A DNA stretch of 48,820 nucleotides from Candidatus Nitromaritima sp. SCGC AAA288-L16 (GTDB lineage: Bacteria; Nitrospinota; Nitrospinia; Nitrospinales; VA-1): contig AQTY01000014.1 in assembly GCA_000372225.1 (NCBI GenBank), positions 1 through 48,820 on the forward strand, given 5' to 3'. The notes beneath the pieces are model-generated. The model did not search any database. It saw only the letters and a list, made by a program, of their open reading frames with translations, and was not told the DNA's origin. The position numbers and the translations under genes are program-made. Each line of letters starts with the position of its first letter. Positions within the stretch are counted from its first letter, which is position 1. Below are positions 17,079 to 25,856 of this stretch, one piece after another.

Positions 17079-17342
17079 AGTGGATAACTGATAGACTTTC
17101 CTTGCCAGACCAGAAACCTTGCGGGAGGCAGCCCGCTTGTGAATTACTCCATTGCCCGCATTTTTTGAAATAATCTTCGATGCTTCCTTCAGAGAGTTTT
17201 GTGCTCCCTCAACGCTCTTTTCCTCTACCTCGAGGAGAACACCCTTTACCGCATTCTTAATTTGGGAACGTCTGGTTTTATTTCGTTCGTTTCGCTTTTC
17301 GTTTTGCCGATTGCGTTTGAGCGCAGATTTATGGTTAGCCAA
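17070..17342 (-). CDS. rpsT: 30S ribosomal protein S20 (TTG start)
   Basis: The sequence ANHKSALKRNRQNEKRNERN is the standard S20 N-terminus after Met. Translation is placed at TTG 17340-17342, which gives MANHKSALKR and 90 residues, close to the family's 87-90. AGGAG (17349-17353) lies six bases upstream of that TTG. An upstream in-frame TTG at 17360 would overlap this ribosome site and add unconserved residues. S20 binds 16S rRNA early in 30S assembly, and a weak UUG start is also known for rpsT in E. coli, where it takes part in autoregulation. The gene is monocistronic and convergent with holA. Confidence 0.96.
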   Translation of the reverse strand: MANHKSALKRNRQNEKRNERNKTRRSQIKNAVKGVLLEVEEKSVEGAQNSLKEASKIISKNAGNGVIHKRAASRKVSGLARKVYQLSTSA

Positions 17343-17394
17343 GAAACTCTCCTGAATCAAAAGGTTTAATCTCTATATGTAGAAGTAGTTGCGT

Positions 17395-17424
17395 AATGTA
17401 CTTTGTTTTGGGAGAGTTTGTCAA
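17395..17424 (-). promoter_or_regulatory. sigma70-type promoter of rpsT
   Basis: On the minus strand a perfect TTGACA (17419-17424) and TACATT (17395-17400) are 18 bases apart. They lie about 50 bases upstream of the rpsT TTG start, leaving an AT-rich leader that contains AGGAG. Confidence 0.6.
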
Positions 17425-17506
17425 GGAATTGGTGCCCTAAATGGCACAAGTGTTTCAAGAAACTCGTATTTTTGGGGAAGAAAAGCAGGTGTTTGAAAAA
17501 AACTGG

Positions 17507-17860
17507 TCATGGGGCAAGATGTTTTTCTATCAGCTTGGACTCGAGTATTTTTTTATTACCATTTGCAAATTGGCGAGCTTGTTTAAAAAGATTTTTTGTT
17601 TTTTCCTGATTGCCTTTCATGTGTTGCATCAAACCTAGATTAAAATAGATTTCTCCGGCGGTGCCATCTGCGACTCTGGCTTGAGTAAATGCGATCAAAG
17701 CGTCTAAATATTTTCCTTCATGAAAATATTTAATTCCTCGATCGTTATGCATTTTTGACGAAGGTTCTGCTGCTGCTGGTAATAGCAGGGGGGTCTCTTT
17801 GATTTTATCACAATTAGTGGTGGTCAATGTAAATAGTAGAATTAAAATTAAATTCTTCAT
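17507..17860 (-). CDS. Small TPR-repeat lipoprotein
   Basis: This 117-residue protein has a hydrophobic start (about 4-13) ending in TTTNC. Cys17 is a possible lipidation site, although the lipobox is not canonical. After a short linker come two TPR-like helical pairs: NDRGIKYFHEGKYLDALIAF and EIYFNLGLMQHMKGNQEKTK. The protein is probably periplasmic and membrane-tethered; partner and function are unknown. It is transcribed on the same strand as rpsT, but 165 bases downstream of rpsT's start point the other gene lies in between, so it has its own promoter or belongs with upstream genes. Bases 17861-18117 that follow its start hold no gene I can support. Confidence 0.65.
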   Translation of the reverse strand: MKNLILILLFTLTTTNCDKIKETPLLLPAAAEPSSKMHNDRGIKYFHEGKYLDALIAFTQARVADGTAGEIYFNLGLMQHMKGNQEKTKNLFKQARQFANGNKKILESKLIEKHLAP

Positions 17861-18117
17861 AAGTGGTTGGCTAGAGGGTGATGATATATATTAATTTTAG
17901 TTGCTAGTAAATTAGGTTCAATAAGGTGATAAATTAATTAAGACCGTACACCGATGGATAGTGAAGTGGTTCCTTTATGTAGTATCCCTGGTACATGTAA
18001 GGTGGCATAAAAATCCCTCAGGCTATCTTTAAAGACAGGGAATTGCGTTCGGCCAGTTTGAACAAGGGCATAACCTAGGTAAAAAAAGTATCTAACTATT
18101 CGATTGGGTACCATTTT

Positions 18118-19020
18118 TTATGCAGGACCTAGCCAAGTATGCCAATCATCATTAATTACACCTTTCTTTTTATAGCGGTCCATAGCGTTTTTGCAGTGGC
18201 AGGTTCGTTCAGTTCTTGACAGGCTTAGAAATGTTCCAGCAAGAATACTGGGGAAGCGAGAAACAGATTCTTCAACTTGAATTTTTTCTTGATTTGTCTG
18301 CATACCTTCAAATAACTCTCCTGTTTTAAATTCACGTGCGGCGGTGCCTTCGGCAAAATTAGTTAGATAGCAAATAGACGCATAGCATATTTCAAGTTCA
18401 CGGGCGAGAAAGAGTTCTGGAACAAGGGTCATCCCAACAAGATCTCCACCATGTAAGCGAAATTTTTTAATTTCAGCAGGGGTTTCTAGTCGTGGTCCTT
18501 CAGTGCAGACATAGACTGCTTGCTCATGATGAGAGAACCCAAGTGAGTGCATTGAATCATGGACTACTTGTTGGATTTGAGGGCAAAAGGGACGATCCTG
18601 ACGAATAAAACCAAGACCACGGTTTTTAAAAAAAGTGGTTTTTCGGTTTTTAGTTTCATCAATTATATCACTAGGTAATACATATTCGCCTGGCTTAAAA
18701 GACATGTTGATGATACCTGGGCCAGACCAAGAAATAATACGTTCAACGCCACATTCCTTGAGGGCATAAATATTGGCACGATAATTAACAAAGGGAGCGG
18801 TGATTGAATAGTCTTTTTCTCCGTGCCGTGAGAGAAATAGATATTCTAGGTTACCAGCCCGAAAATGATGAATAGGGGCGCTTTTCCCAAAAGGAGTTTC
18901 TAATGTGATGGTACCTACATTTTCTCCTAGAACACCATTCGTAAGTAGATCATAGGCACCGCTTCCACCTATGACACCAAGTGAAATTGAAATGGGGCCT
19001 TTTCCTGGAGATTTGTTCAT
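18118..19020 (-). CDS. MTA/purine-nucleoside phosphorylase family (6-oxopurine-like residues)
   Basis: This 300-residue protein has the family-2 nucleoside phosphorylase features: GVIGGSGAYD (15-24), SRHGEKDYS phosphate loop, NYRANIYALKECGVERII (79-96), TEGPRLETPAEI (173-184), and GMT (196-198). MTAP enzymes that bind adenine carry TDYD in the base pocket. Here the loop reads TNFAEG with Asn221, as in 6-oxopurine enzymes such as PNP and methylthioinosine phosphorylase. The usual AxGSL loop is SGPGI (99-103). So it may cleave methylthioinosine or inosine/guanosine rather than MTA; that is inference. It overlaps the upstream gamma-carbonic-anhydrase-like gene by one base (TAATG), indicating translational coupling. 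Confidence 0.82.
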   Translation of the reverse strand: MNKSPGKGPISISLGVIGGSGAYDLLTNGVLGENVGTITLETPFGKSAPIHHFRAGNLEYLFLSRHGEKDYSITAPFVNYRANIYALKECGVERIISWSGPGIINMSFKPGEYVLPSDIIDETKNRKTTFFKNRGLGFIRQDRPFCPQIQQVVHDSMHSLGFSHHEQAVYVCTEGPRLETPAEIKKFRLHGGDLVGMTLVPELFLARELEICYASICYLTNFAEGTAAREFKTGELFEGMQTNQEKIQVEESVSRFPSILAGTFLSLSRTERTCHCKNAMDRYKKKGVINDDWHTWLGPA

Positions 19021-19526
19021 TAGTATGAATAAGTTTTAATATCATTTACATAATGGCTTGCCGAGTCGAGGATCGAACGGATTTCGTTCTCAGTCAGTTT
19101 GCGTTTAACTTTTGCTGGCGCTCCTATTACTAAACTGCCGGGTTTTATGGTAGTACTTGGAGTCACTAGAGAACTTGCACCAACTATACAGTTTTCCCCA
19201 ATTGTCGAACCATCCATTATCGTCGCGCCCATTCCAATAAGACAGCGAGATTCAATGGTACAGGCATGAAGGGTAGCATTGTGTCCGACGGTTACTTCAT
19301 CTCCAATGGTGAGCGGATACTTTTTTCGAGCCACGTGAAGCACGCAACCATCCTGGATATTGGTACGTTTTCCGATTCTAATATAATTAACATCACCACG
19401 AATTACTGCATTGAACCAAATACTGCTTTCCGCGCCTATTACCACATCACCAATTACCGCAGCACTTTCAACAATATAGGCTGAAGAATCAATGCGGGGC
19501 ATTTTATTTTGGAATACTAAAAGCAT
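19020..19526 (-). CDS. Gamma-carbonic-anhydrase-like (YrdA/PaaY) left-handed beta-helix protein
   Basis: This 168-residue hexapeptide-repeat protein has ESAAVIGDVVIGAESSIWFN, VIRGDVNYIRIG, and metal-site histidines in CVLHVA and VGHNATLHAC. The end SLVIGAPAKVKRKLTENE is typical of YrdA/PaaY. The trimer would carry zinc at the subunit interface. Members include true gamma-carbonic anhydrases and thioesterases, so the reaction is uncertain. The true start may be the second Met (MPRIDSSAYI), which matches homologue N-termini better than MLLVFQNK; neither has a clear ribosome site. It is coupled by a one-base overlap to the phosphorylase gene downstream. Confidence 0.85.
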   Translation of the reverse strand: MLLVFQNKMPRIDSSAYIVESAAVIGDVVIGAESSIWFNAVIRGDVNYIRIGKRTNIQDGCVLHVARKKYPLTIGDEVTVGHNATLHACTIESRCLIGMGATIMDGSTIGENCIVGASSLVTPSTTIKPGSLVIGAPAKVKRKLTENEIRSILDSASHYVNDIKTYSY

Positions 19527-19623
19527 TTTAAATATTCAAGAGTTACTAGTTTGATTTTTAAAATCAAATTATTGTCAGACGGAATGTTAAAAATAATTCT
19601 AAGGTGAAATGCAAATTCTAGAT

Positions 19624-20385
19624 TTAGTATTCAGTTTGCTTCGCTAAAGTTAAATGTGCATTTCGCATAATATCGTAACATTTATTTGCCAGAATTCTTC
19701 GATCAGTCTCCCCTTGAAGCGAGGGTAGAATTTGCACCGTTACATCCAATTGTTGTTGTTTTAGAAGTCTAAAAAGATGTGTTAGGAAATTAGTATTATA
19801 CCAACAGGCAACGGATGGTTTTCTGTTGTCATGATAGTAAACCACAACAGGTACTACCGGTTTCCCAGTTTGAATAGCTGCTTCAAAATGGGATGATTTA
19901 AACGGTAAAATATCCTTGCCATCTGTGGCCTGTGCTTCTGGAAAAAGAATTACAGAGCACTTTGCCTTCAAGCGGCACTGAATTTGGCCAACCGTGAGGC
20001 GAACCTGTTGCCTTTGGTTTCTGTCCACGAAAATAGTCGCGCCAAGTTGTGTTAACCAGCCCACGAAAGCCCATCGTCGGACCTCTGCTTTAGATACAAA
20101 AAAAGATGGGAAACAGGAACCCATAACAAAAATATCCGGTGCGCCCACATGATTTGCAATGATAAGAGATCCTGGGGCAACTATAGATTCATGGTCTATC
20201 TTAACTTTAATATTAAACAATAAGCATGAGCATTGTGCCCATAGTCTTGAAAAAACAACAACAGTACGGTAATAATTTTCTTTAGACAAACAACAAATAA
20301 AAAATAAAGCAAAACCTATCAGTCCGAAACAAATATAGGTTGGGACTAAAACTAGCACTCTTGTTATAGCGAGCAGGTATCCCAT
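19624..20385 (-). CDS. plsC: 1-acyl-sn-glycerol-3-phosphate acyltransferase (PlsC family)
   Basis: The protein has 253 residues with an N-terminal membrane segment (about 5-32). The acyltransferase motif I NHVGAPD (N78-D84; H79 and D84 catalytic) and motif III FPEAQATDG are intact, followed by KSSHFEAAIQTGKPVVPVVV. It would acylate lysophosphatidic acid or a related lysolipid at the inner membrane. It lies seven bases downstream of an SGNH-hydrolase-like gene, suggesting the pair work on the same lipid, perhaps deacylation and reacylation, but this is inference. There are several PlsC paralogues in most bacteria and the acceptor cannot be told. Confidence 0.85.
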   Translation of the reverse strand: MGYLLAITRVLVLVPTYICFGLIGFALFFICCLSKENYYRTVVVFSRLWAQCSCLLFNIKVKIDHESIVAPGSLIIANHVGAPDIFVMGSCFPSFFVSKAEVRRWAFVGWLTQLGATIFVDRNQRQQVRLTVGQIQCRLKAKCSVILFPEAQATDGKDILPFKSSHFEAAIQTGKPVVPVVVYYHDNRKPSVACWYNTNFLTHLFRLLKQQQLDVTVQILPSLQGETDRRILANKCYDIMRNAHLTLAKQTEY

Positions 20386-20392
20386 GGCAGTT

Positions 20393-21187
20393 TTAGAATG
20401 TTTCTTCGGTTTTGTTTATTATGCCAAGCATGTCGGTTAATAATATTCGAGCGACATTATTTGCTATAGATAATGCTAGTTCTGAAGTCCTGAACTGTGG
20501 AGAAACGTTAGTGTTAAGAGAAGTGGTTAATTTCTTGGCGATATGGGACCATGCCAATTGACTTTTAAGGATACTGTAATGAATTTTATCTATACCACAG
20601 AACTGTTTCATGTCATTGATTATAGTTATCTTCTTATTGGAAGACTGTAGAATGAACTTGTTGATAGCTTTAATATTGTTTGATGCCTGAGAGTATTTTA
20701 CCGAACTCTTTGGGAAATAAATCTGACGGGTGATGTGAAAGTGCAATTCACTAATATCATTTTCGAGGTCTACGGGGATTGAAGTGATAAAAATATTTGT
20801 TTTAAACTCACCCAATGCGTTAAGGAGGTATTGCAGGCCGTTAATGATTTTCTCCGAGGAAACACCGTACATAATGTCATTGCCGATATCTGTGATAAGA
20901 GCGACTACCGACTGGTCTTTTATCTTTTTATTTTGGACTGCTTCAAGAATACCGCAATTGAGAATCGGAGAATAGACTGCGTTGAGTATCCCACCGCGGC
21001 TGAGATAGCCCCTTCCTGGACCCATGGCATGCACAAAACTCGCTGGCCTTGGGAATATGCATCGTTCGATACAGTACTTCAATCCATGAAACGAACGGGC
21101 AAGATTGCTTGCACCAAGGAAAATAAAAAGTACAGGGTTTTGTGTTTGATCCTCGGTCGAAGTGGTTAGAGGGAGGACAAGGGGCAT
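20393..21187 (-). CDS. SGNH/GDSL-hydrolase-like protein
   Basis: This 264-residue protein is not closely recognised, but the block order of SGNH hydrolases is visible: block I FLGASNLARS with Ser27, block III DIGNDIMYG with Asn103, and block V GIDKIHYS with Asp200/His203. The catalytic Ser, Asn, Asp and His positions are thus all present. There is no signal peptide, so it appears cytoplasmic. Such proteins are usually esterases or acyl-hydrolases. It is immediately upstream of a plsC-like acyltransferase (7 bases) and 44 bases downstream of ftsK on the same strand. Substrate unknown. Confidence 0.6.
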   Translation of the reverse strand: MPLVLPLTTSTEDQTQNPVLFIFLGASNLARSFHGLKYCIERCIFPRPASFVHAMGPGRGYLSRGGILNAVYSPILNCGILEAVQNKKIKDQSVVALITDIGNDIMYGVSSEKIINGLQYLLNALGEFKTNIFITSIPVDLENDISELHFHITRQIYFPKSSVKYSQASNNIKAINKFILQSSNKKITIINDMKQFCGIDKIHYSILKSQLAWSHIAKKLTTSLNTNVSPQFRTSELALSIANNVARILLTDMLGIINKTEETF

Positions 21188-21231
21188 ATTTGCTTATTAT
21201 TAAGCATTGTTTCTCCAATGAATTGGGCTTA

Positions 21232-23568
21232 TTACTCCGCAGGAATGGGATTGACAAAAATTTCACGAGGTCTGACCCCATCTGAGGGACCCACCACGCC
21301 ATCTCGCTCCATCATTTCTATAATACTTGCGGCACGATTGTAACCTATTCTTAATCTTCTTTGTATATAGGAAATAGAAGCTTGCCGGTCTTTGGCGACT
21401 AATGCCAATGCTTCGTCATACCTTTCGTCGTATTCTTCCGTTTCCTCAGATTTTTCCTTGTCTGTCGTAGCAACTTCAAAAATCTCTTCCTTAAAGGTAG
21501 GTTTTTTTTGTTCTTTAATGAAACTTATAATCTTTTCAATTTCCTCGTCACTTACCATTGCCCCATGAATTCGTAACAGTCGGTGAGTTCCTGGCGGAAT
21601 AAATAGCATGTCTCCTTTTCCAAGAAGTTTCTCGGCCCCCATGGCATCGAGTATAGTTCGAGAGTCGACCCGAGAGGTTACCTTGTAGGATATACGAGAC
21701 GGGAAATTGGCTTTGATGATTCCGGTTAAAACGTCAACAGAAGGACGCTGTGTGGCAACAATTAAATGGATTCCAGAAGCGCGCGCCATTTGAGCAAGTC
21801 TGGTGAGTGCTTCTTCCACACCCTTAAAAGCAACCATCATAAGATCAGCCAACTCATCTATGACAATCAAAATGTAGGGTAATTTTTCTGGGGGTTCGGT
21901 GGGTTTATCGTTTTCTTCTTCTAGTTTGTCAGATTCCACTTCGTGGGCTTTGATAGTTTTTTTATTATCTTGTTCCCATTGTTTTAGTTTTTGCTCATAT
22001 TTTTTACGTTCTTTATCTATCTTTACGTTGAATCCACTGATGTTTCGAACACCTATTTCAGCCATCATCTTATATCGATTTTCCATTTCCTGTACAGCCC
22101 AGGCTAAGGCTGCTGCGGCTTTTTTCGGGTTTGTGACAACCGGTGCAATAAGGTGAGGAATACCATCAAAAATCGATAGTTCCAACATTTTTGGATCGAT
22201 CATTATCATTTTGACTTCATCAGGCGTAGCGTTAAGAAGAATACTGCAGATCATGGCGTTTAATCCGACGCTTTTCCCAGAACCAGTAGAACCAGCCATT
22301 AAAAGATGTGGGATTGTGGCCAGATCTTGCGCTACAGGTTCGCCAATGTTGTCTTTTCCTATTACCATCATTAATTTTGAATTCGATTCAACAAACTCTT
22401 TAGAAGTTATTATTTCTTTAAATGAAACCACTTCCTTTTTAATATTAGGAATTTCTATTCCTACGACAGGTTTTCCCGGAACAGGGGCAAGAATGCGCAA
22501 ACTAAGCGCCCGCATTGCTAGCGCAAGGTCATCGCTCAAGGAGAGAATTCTACTGACCTTGATTCCTGGGGCAGGTTCAAATTCATATAATGTGATGACA
22601 GGTCCTGGGAGAACTTGCACTACTTTTCCTTCTACTCCAAAGTCAGATAGTTTGCGTTCTAGTATAGAAGTACTGATCAGGATTTCTTCTTTCATTTCAT
22701 CCGAGTTTTCTATCGGTAAAGGATCATGTAACAAACTGACAGGTGGGATTTGATAATTTCCGTTTTCAGGTATCGGTGGTTGTTTTTCCGCCACAATAAA
22801 ACCGGTATTTCTATTATTTTTTCGAGGGACAATGGTAGGAACCTGAGTCGATTCCGTAGTTTTTTTAGGAGGTCTAGTTCTTGTTATAATTAACGGTTCG
22901 GTCGGTTCAAATATTTCATAGGGCATTTCTTTAGCAGCAATAGTAGATTCGCAAACAGTGCTGATCCACTCGCCTCCCACTAATTTTAACTTATTAAATA
23001 GACGTACTAACTTGCCAGTACCCATTCCTGCAAGTTTGCCAACGGTTTCCAGCGTAGAGTTTACGGTTTTTCCCGTCATAGCAAGGAGTGAGGCTGAAAT
23101 TATGGCGATCAAAAAAATGGTGGCACCGACATGACTTAACCACATGACTAGAAACCTTCCTAGAACTGCGCCTGTAAGACCTCCTGCTTGAGCATAATTT
23201 TTAAAAATAGGATCGGAATTCATTTGAACTGCGCACAAAGCACACAATCCTATGAGTAAAAAAACTCCTGAAAACAAACGAAGTGGCCAATGATTAAATT
23301 CTTTTCCTCGGACGCAAGCCCATCCAATAATCAGGGTTATCACAGGAAAGAAAAACGCTCCACTTCCAAAAAACTGGACTAGCCCATCAGAAATGTAGGC
23401 GCCAACTATGCCTCCGGAGTTTGCAACTGATTTCTGAGAGGAAAGAGATGTGTTCATTGAGGGGTCTGTTGGAGAGTAGGTTGCTAGGGATACGATAGTG
23501 AACAAGGAAAAGGCCAAGACCGCTATTCCCAGAAAATCGCGAATAAAGATAGAGGTTTTTTTATTCAT
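21232..23568 (-). CDS. ftsK: DNA translocase FtsK
   Basis: This 778-residue protein has four hydrophobic segments in the first 165 residues, a linker, an alpha/beta ATPase and a C-terminal winged-helix gamma domain (about 712-775, SISYIQRRLRIGYNRAA) that reads KOPS. Walker A is GSTGSGKS (426-433) and Walker B is LIVIDELADL (567-576). It couples septation to chromosome segregation and activates XerCD at dif. An extra, very charged, probably coiled stretch (about 518-562) lies between GVRNISGFN and LPYILIVIDE. There the ATPase normally has only a short loop. It overlaps nadB by eight bases, so the two are probably co-transcribed. Confidence 0.96.
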   Translation of the reverse strand: MNKKTSIFIRDFLGIAVLAFSLFTIVSLATYSPTDPSMNTSLSSQKSVANSGGIVGAYISDGLVQFFGSGAFFFPVITLIIGWACVRGKEFNHWPLRLFSGVFLLIGLCALCAVQMNSDPIFKNYAQAGGLTGAVLGRFLVMWLSHVGATIFLIAIISASLLAMTGKTVNSTLETVGKLAGMGTGKLVRLFNKLKLVGGEWISTVCESTIAAKEMPYEIFEPTEPLIITRTRPPKKTTESTQVPTIVPRKNNRNTGFIVAEKQPPIPENGNYQIPPVSLLHDPLPIENSDEMKEEILISTSILERKLSDFGVEGKVVQVLPGPVITLYEFEPAPGIKVSRILSLSDDLALAMRALSLRILAPVPGKPVVGIEIPNIKKEVVSFKEIITSKEFVESNSKLMMVIGKDNIGEPVAQDLATIPHLLMAGSTGSGKSVGLNAMICSILLNATPDEVKMIMIDPKMLELSIFDGIPHLIAPVVTNPKKAAAALAWAVQEMENRYKMMAEIGVRNISGFNVKIDKERKKYEQKLKQWEQDNKKTIKAHEVESDKLEEENDKPTEPPEKLPYILIVIDELADLMMVAFKGVEEALTRLAQMARASGIHLIVATQRPSVDVLTGIIKANFPSRISYKVTSRVDSRTILDAMGAEKLLGKGDMLFIPPGTHRLLRIHGAMVSDEEIEKIISFIKEQKKPTFKEEIFEVATTDKEKSEETEEYDERYDEALALVAKDRQASISYIQRRLRIGYNRAASIIEMMERDGVVGPSDGVRPREIFVNPIPAE

Positions 23569-25222
23569 GAGATGTTGTCTTAAGAGAGGTTTGATTTACC
23601 AGTCGACGTGTGGTGTCTTGAAGCACAGTATCTTTTTTCCAGTCACTGTCGCTGGTTTCTGGATAATCCAAGGTAAAGTGGAGTCCTCGGCTTTCTTTAC
23701 GTTGCAAAGCGCTCATGATAATCAAGTGGGCGGTGAGAGCAATGTTCCTTAGCTCAAGGGTATTCTTAGTAATTGTGAAATTCCAATAATATTCTTTGAT
23801 TTCGCCCAGAAGTAATTGAATGCGCCTTTCAGCTCGGCGAAGTCTTTTATCTGAGCGTACGATACCAACATAATTCCACATGATTCTTCTGATTTCATCC
23901 CAATTATGTGAGACGACAACAGATTCGTCACTGTCCACAGCGTTTCCACAATCCCAGCTAGGTATATCATGGGGGATTGTTTTATTGAATGATTCTGATT
24001 TTAGTAATAGGGCGGCCTTGGCCACAGCTCGATTTGATAGGACAAGTCCCTCCAATAACGAGTTGGAAGCTAGTCTGTTGGCGCCATGCAGTCCAGAGTA
24101 GCAAACTTCCCCACTGGCAAAAAGGTGACGAATGTTTGTTTGGCCATTAAGATCAACTAAGACTCCTCCACAGGTATAATGGGCGGCAGGTACTACGGGA
24201 ATTGGCTTGTTAACCATATCCAAACCGAACTGTGAGCAGGTTCGGTAGATATTCGGAAAGCGTTCGCGTATTCGGTAACCTTTCATATGGGTGATATCTA
24301 AATAAACGCAATCGTCACCACTTTTTTTCATTTCGTGATCTATAGCACGGGCCACAATGTCCCGTGGAGCCAGACATCCTAAGGGGTGATAATTTTCCAT
24401 GAAAGTCCTTCCATTTTTTAGTCGTAATATACCGCCTTCTCCACGTACTGTTTCAGAAATCAAAAACGACTTTGCTTGCGGGTGGTATAAACAAGTTGGA
24501 TGAAATTGAACGAATTCCATATTGGCTATTTTGGTACCTGCACGGTAAGCGGCAGCAATTCCGTCGCCTGTGGCAGTGTCAGGATTTGAGGTATAAAGAT
24601 ACACTTTTCCAGCACCTCCACTAGCCAACAAGGTGATTTTGCTAAGAAAAGTTTTTACCTGTTTTGTGTTGACATCAAGGATATATGCTCCAAGTGCTTC
24701 ATCCTTAGTGCTTCCAGGTTCAGCCTTAGAATCTAATCTACTGCGCGTAATAAAATCAATCAGCATATGGTGTGGGAAAACCGTTATGTTTTTTTTGCTA
24801 TTGATTGCCTCAATCATGGCGCGTTCTATTTCTTGTCCAGTAAGATCATTGGCGTGTAGAATTCGATCTCTGGAATGTCCTCCCTCACGACTCAAATGGT
24901 AGTCTTCTCCCTGGATACGGGTGAACTTAACACCCAAGTTAATTAGCTCTCTTACGTGAGAAGGTCCTTCTCTACAAATGATTCGCACAACGTCCTCACG
25001 GCATAATCCACGGCCTGATTCGATGGTGTCATCAGCATGTAATTCAAACGAGTCGTCGTCGGTCATTACAGAGGCTATTCCACCTTGTGCATACAAAGTG
25101 GCAGATTCGGCCAGTTTATCTTTACTAACGATTGCTACCGATCCAAATTGAGAGGCTTTGAGGGCAAACGTTAGTCCAGCAATTCCGCTACCAATAACCA
25201 GAAAATCTTTTTCAATCATCAT
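23561..25222 (-). CDS. nadB: L-aspartate oxidase
   Basis: This 553-residue flavoprotein oxidises aspartate to iminoaspartate, the first step of de novo NAD synthesis. It has the FAD-binding GSGIAGLTFA (11-20), ESATLYAQGGIASV, EFVQFHPTCLY and RGEGGILRL motifs of the succinate-dehydrogenase/NadB flavoprotein family. THPA-like catalytic features (AAHYTCGGV) also mark it as NadB. The partner quinolinate synthase nadA is not here, while nadD lies about 1 kb to the right on the other strand. It overlaps ftsK downstream by eight bases. The length is slightly above the E. coli enzyme (540). Confidence 0.96.
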   Translation of the reverse strand: MMIEKDFLVIGSGIAGLTFALKASQFGSVAIVSKDKLAESATLYAQGGIASVMTDDDSFELHADDTIESGRGLCREDVVRIICREGPSHVRELINLGVKFTRIQGEDYHLSREGGHSRDRILHANDLTGQEIERAMIEAINSKKNITVFPHHMLIDFITRSRLDSKAEPGSTKDEALGAYILDVNTKQVKTFLSKITLLASGGAGKVYLYTSNPDTATGDGIAAAYRAGTKIANMEFVQFHPTCLYHPQAKSFLISETVRGEGGILRLKNGRTFMENYHPLGCLAPRDIVARAIDHEMKKSGDDCVYLDITHMKGYRIRERFPNIYRTCSQFGLDMVNKPIPVVPAAHYTCGGVLVDLNGQTNIRHLFASGEVCYSGLHGANRLASNSLLEGLVLSNRAVAKAALLLKSESFNKTIPHDIPSWDCGNAVDSDESVVVSHNWDEIRRIMWNYVGIVRSDKRLRRAERRIQLLLGEIKEYYWNFTITKNTLELRNIALTAHLIIMSALQRKESRGLHFTLDYPETSDSDWKKDTVLQDTTRRLVNQTSLKTTSHE

Positions 25223-25475
25223 ATTCTAGATTATAGATCCTTTATCCTTTGTTTTCAATAAGATAAAACGAGAGGGGGTTAGGTGTGTCTACCCTTTTTT
25301 AAACTGAACATAGTTCAGTGGTTTCACCAAAATCAGGAAAGAAGTTATTAGGTTAAAAGGGTGTAGAAGAATAAATAAGTATGGGTGGAACAAGTCTAAA
25401 TTATTTTTATTTATTACTGAAGTAAATTGGAAGGAATGAAAGAAAAAATAATGTACAGGCCAGACGTCATATTAG
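25223..25475. other. Intergenic, no gene seen
   Basis: This AT-rich stretch lies between nadB and the prepilin gene. Near 25275-25303 a weak imperfect hairpin (GGGTTAG with CTACCC) is followed by a T-run on the plus strand, but no plus-strand gene ends here. I see no other signal. Confidence 0.3.
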
Positions 25476-25856
25476 TTAACGGATATTGCCTTTTTCATCG
25501 ATCGTGTAAGTTTTATTACTACTACTATGTTTTGCCGTGGCTTGAAAGTCAGTTTTTGTTTCCTTTCCTGGTGGGATGAGCATCACTACATCAGAAGACT
25601 GAATGTAGCCATTGGCGGCTTCCTTGGCAATGTCGATAGAACATTGTGTGGTAATGTCATCTGCCCAAAATTTGTCACAGGCTTGGTAAAGCTTCTCTAG
25701 GTTTTCCTTCGACTCCCTATCATATCTGAGTTGTTTGTAATGCTCTAACTGGGGAGTAGCTATGGCTGCTACAATGCCGATAATGACGAAAATAATTAAC
25801 AGCTCTAAAAAACTAAACCCGACTACATTTTTTTTGCGGTCTAATTTCCATAGCAT
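25476..25856 (-). CDS. Type IV prepilin-like protein
   Basis: The protein has 126 residues with a class III prepilin N-terminus. A short basic leader ends in Gly13, followed by mature FSFLELLIIFVIIGIVAAIATPQL with Glu at mature position 5, the residue needed for methylation and assembly (motif split: FSFLELL, then hydrophobic helix to about residue 36). Two Cys (about residues 49 and 57) could form a disulphide in the globular head. It would be cleaved by PilD and assembled in a type IV pilus or type II secretion pseudopilus. GGAGAA lies seven bases before the ATG. No pil genes are adjacent, so this is an orphan pilin, or it belongs to a locus elsewhere. Confidence 0.8.
   Translation of the reverse strand: MLWKLDRKKNVVGFSFLELLIIFVIIGIVAAIATPQLEHYKQLRYDRESKENLEKLYQACDKFWADDITTQCSIDIAKEAANGYIQSSDVVMLIPPGKETKTDFQATAKHSSSNKTYTIDEKGNIR

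Noticed and set aside
17358..17360. Upstream TTG as the start of rpsT
   Set aside because: The AGGAG ribosome site lies inside that extension and S20 proteins begin MANHKSA, so TTG at 17340-17342 is the better start.
22211..22753. 180-codon plus-strand frame within ftsK
   Set aside because: It is fully antisense to a conserved motor domain; its length follows from the codon bias of ftsK.
25275..25303. Weak hairpin with a T-run as a terminator
   Set aside because: The stem is imperfect, and no plus-strand gene ends upstream of it.
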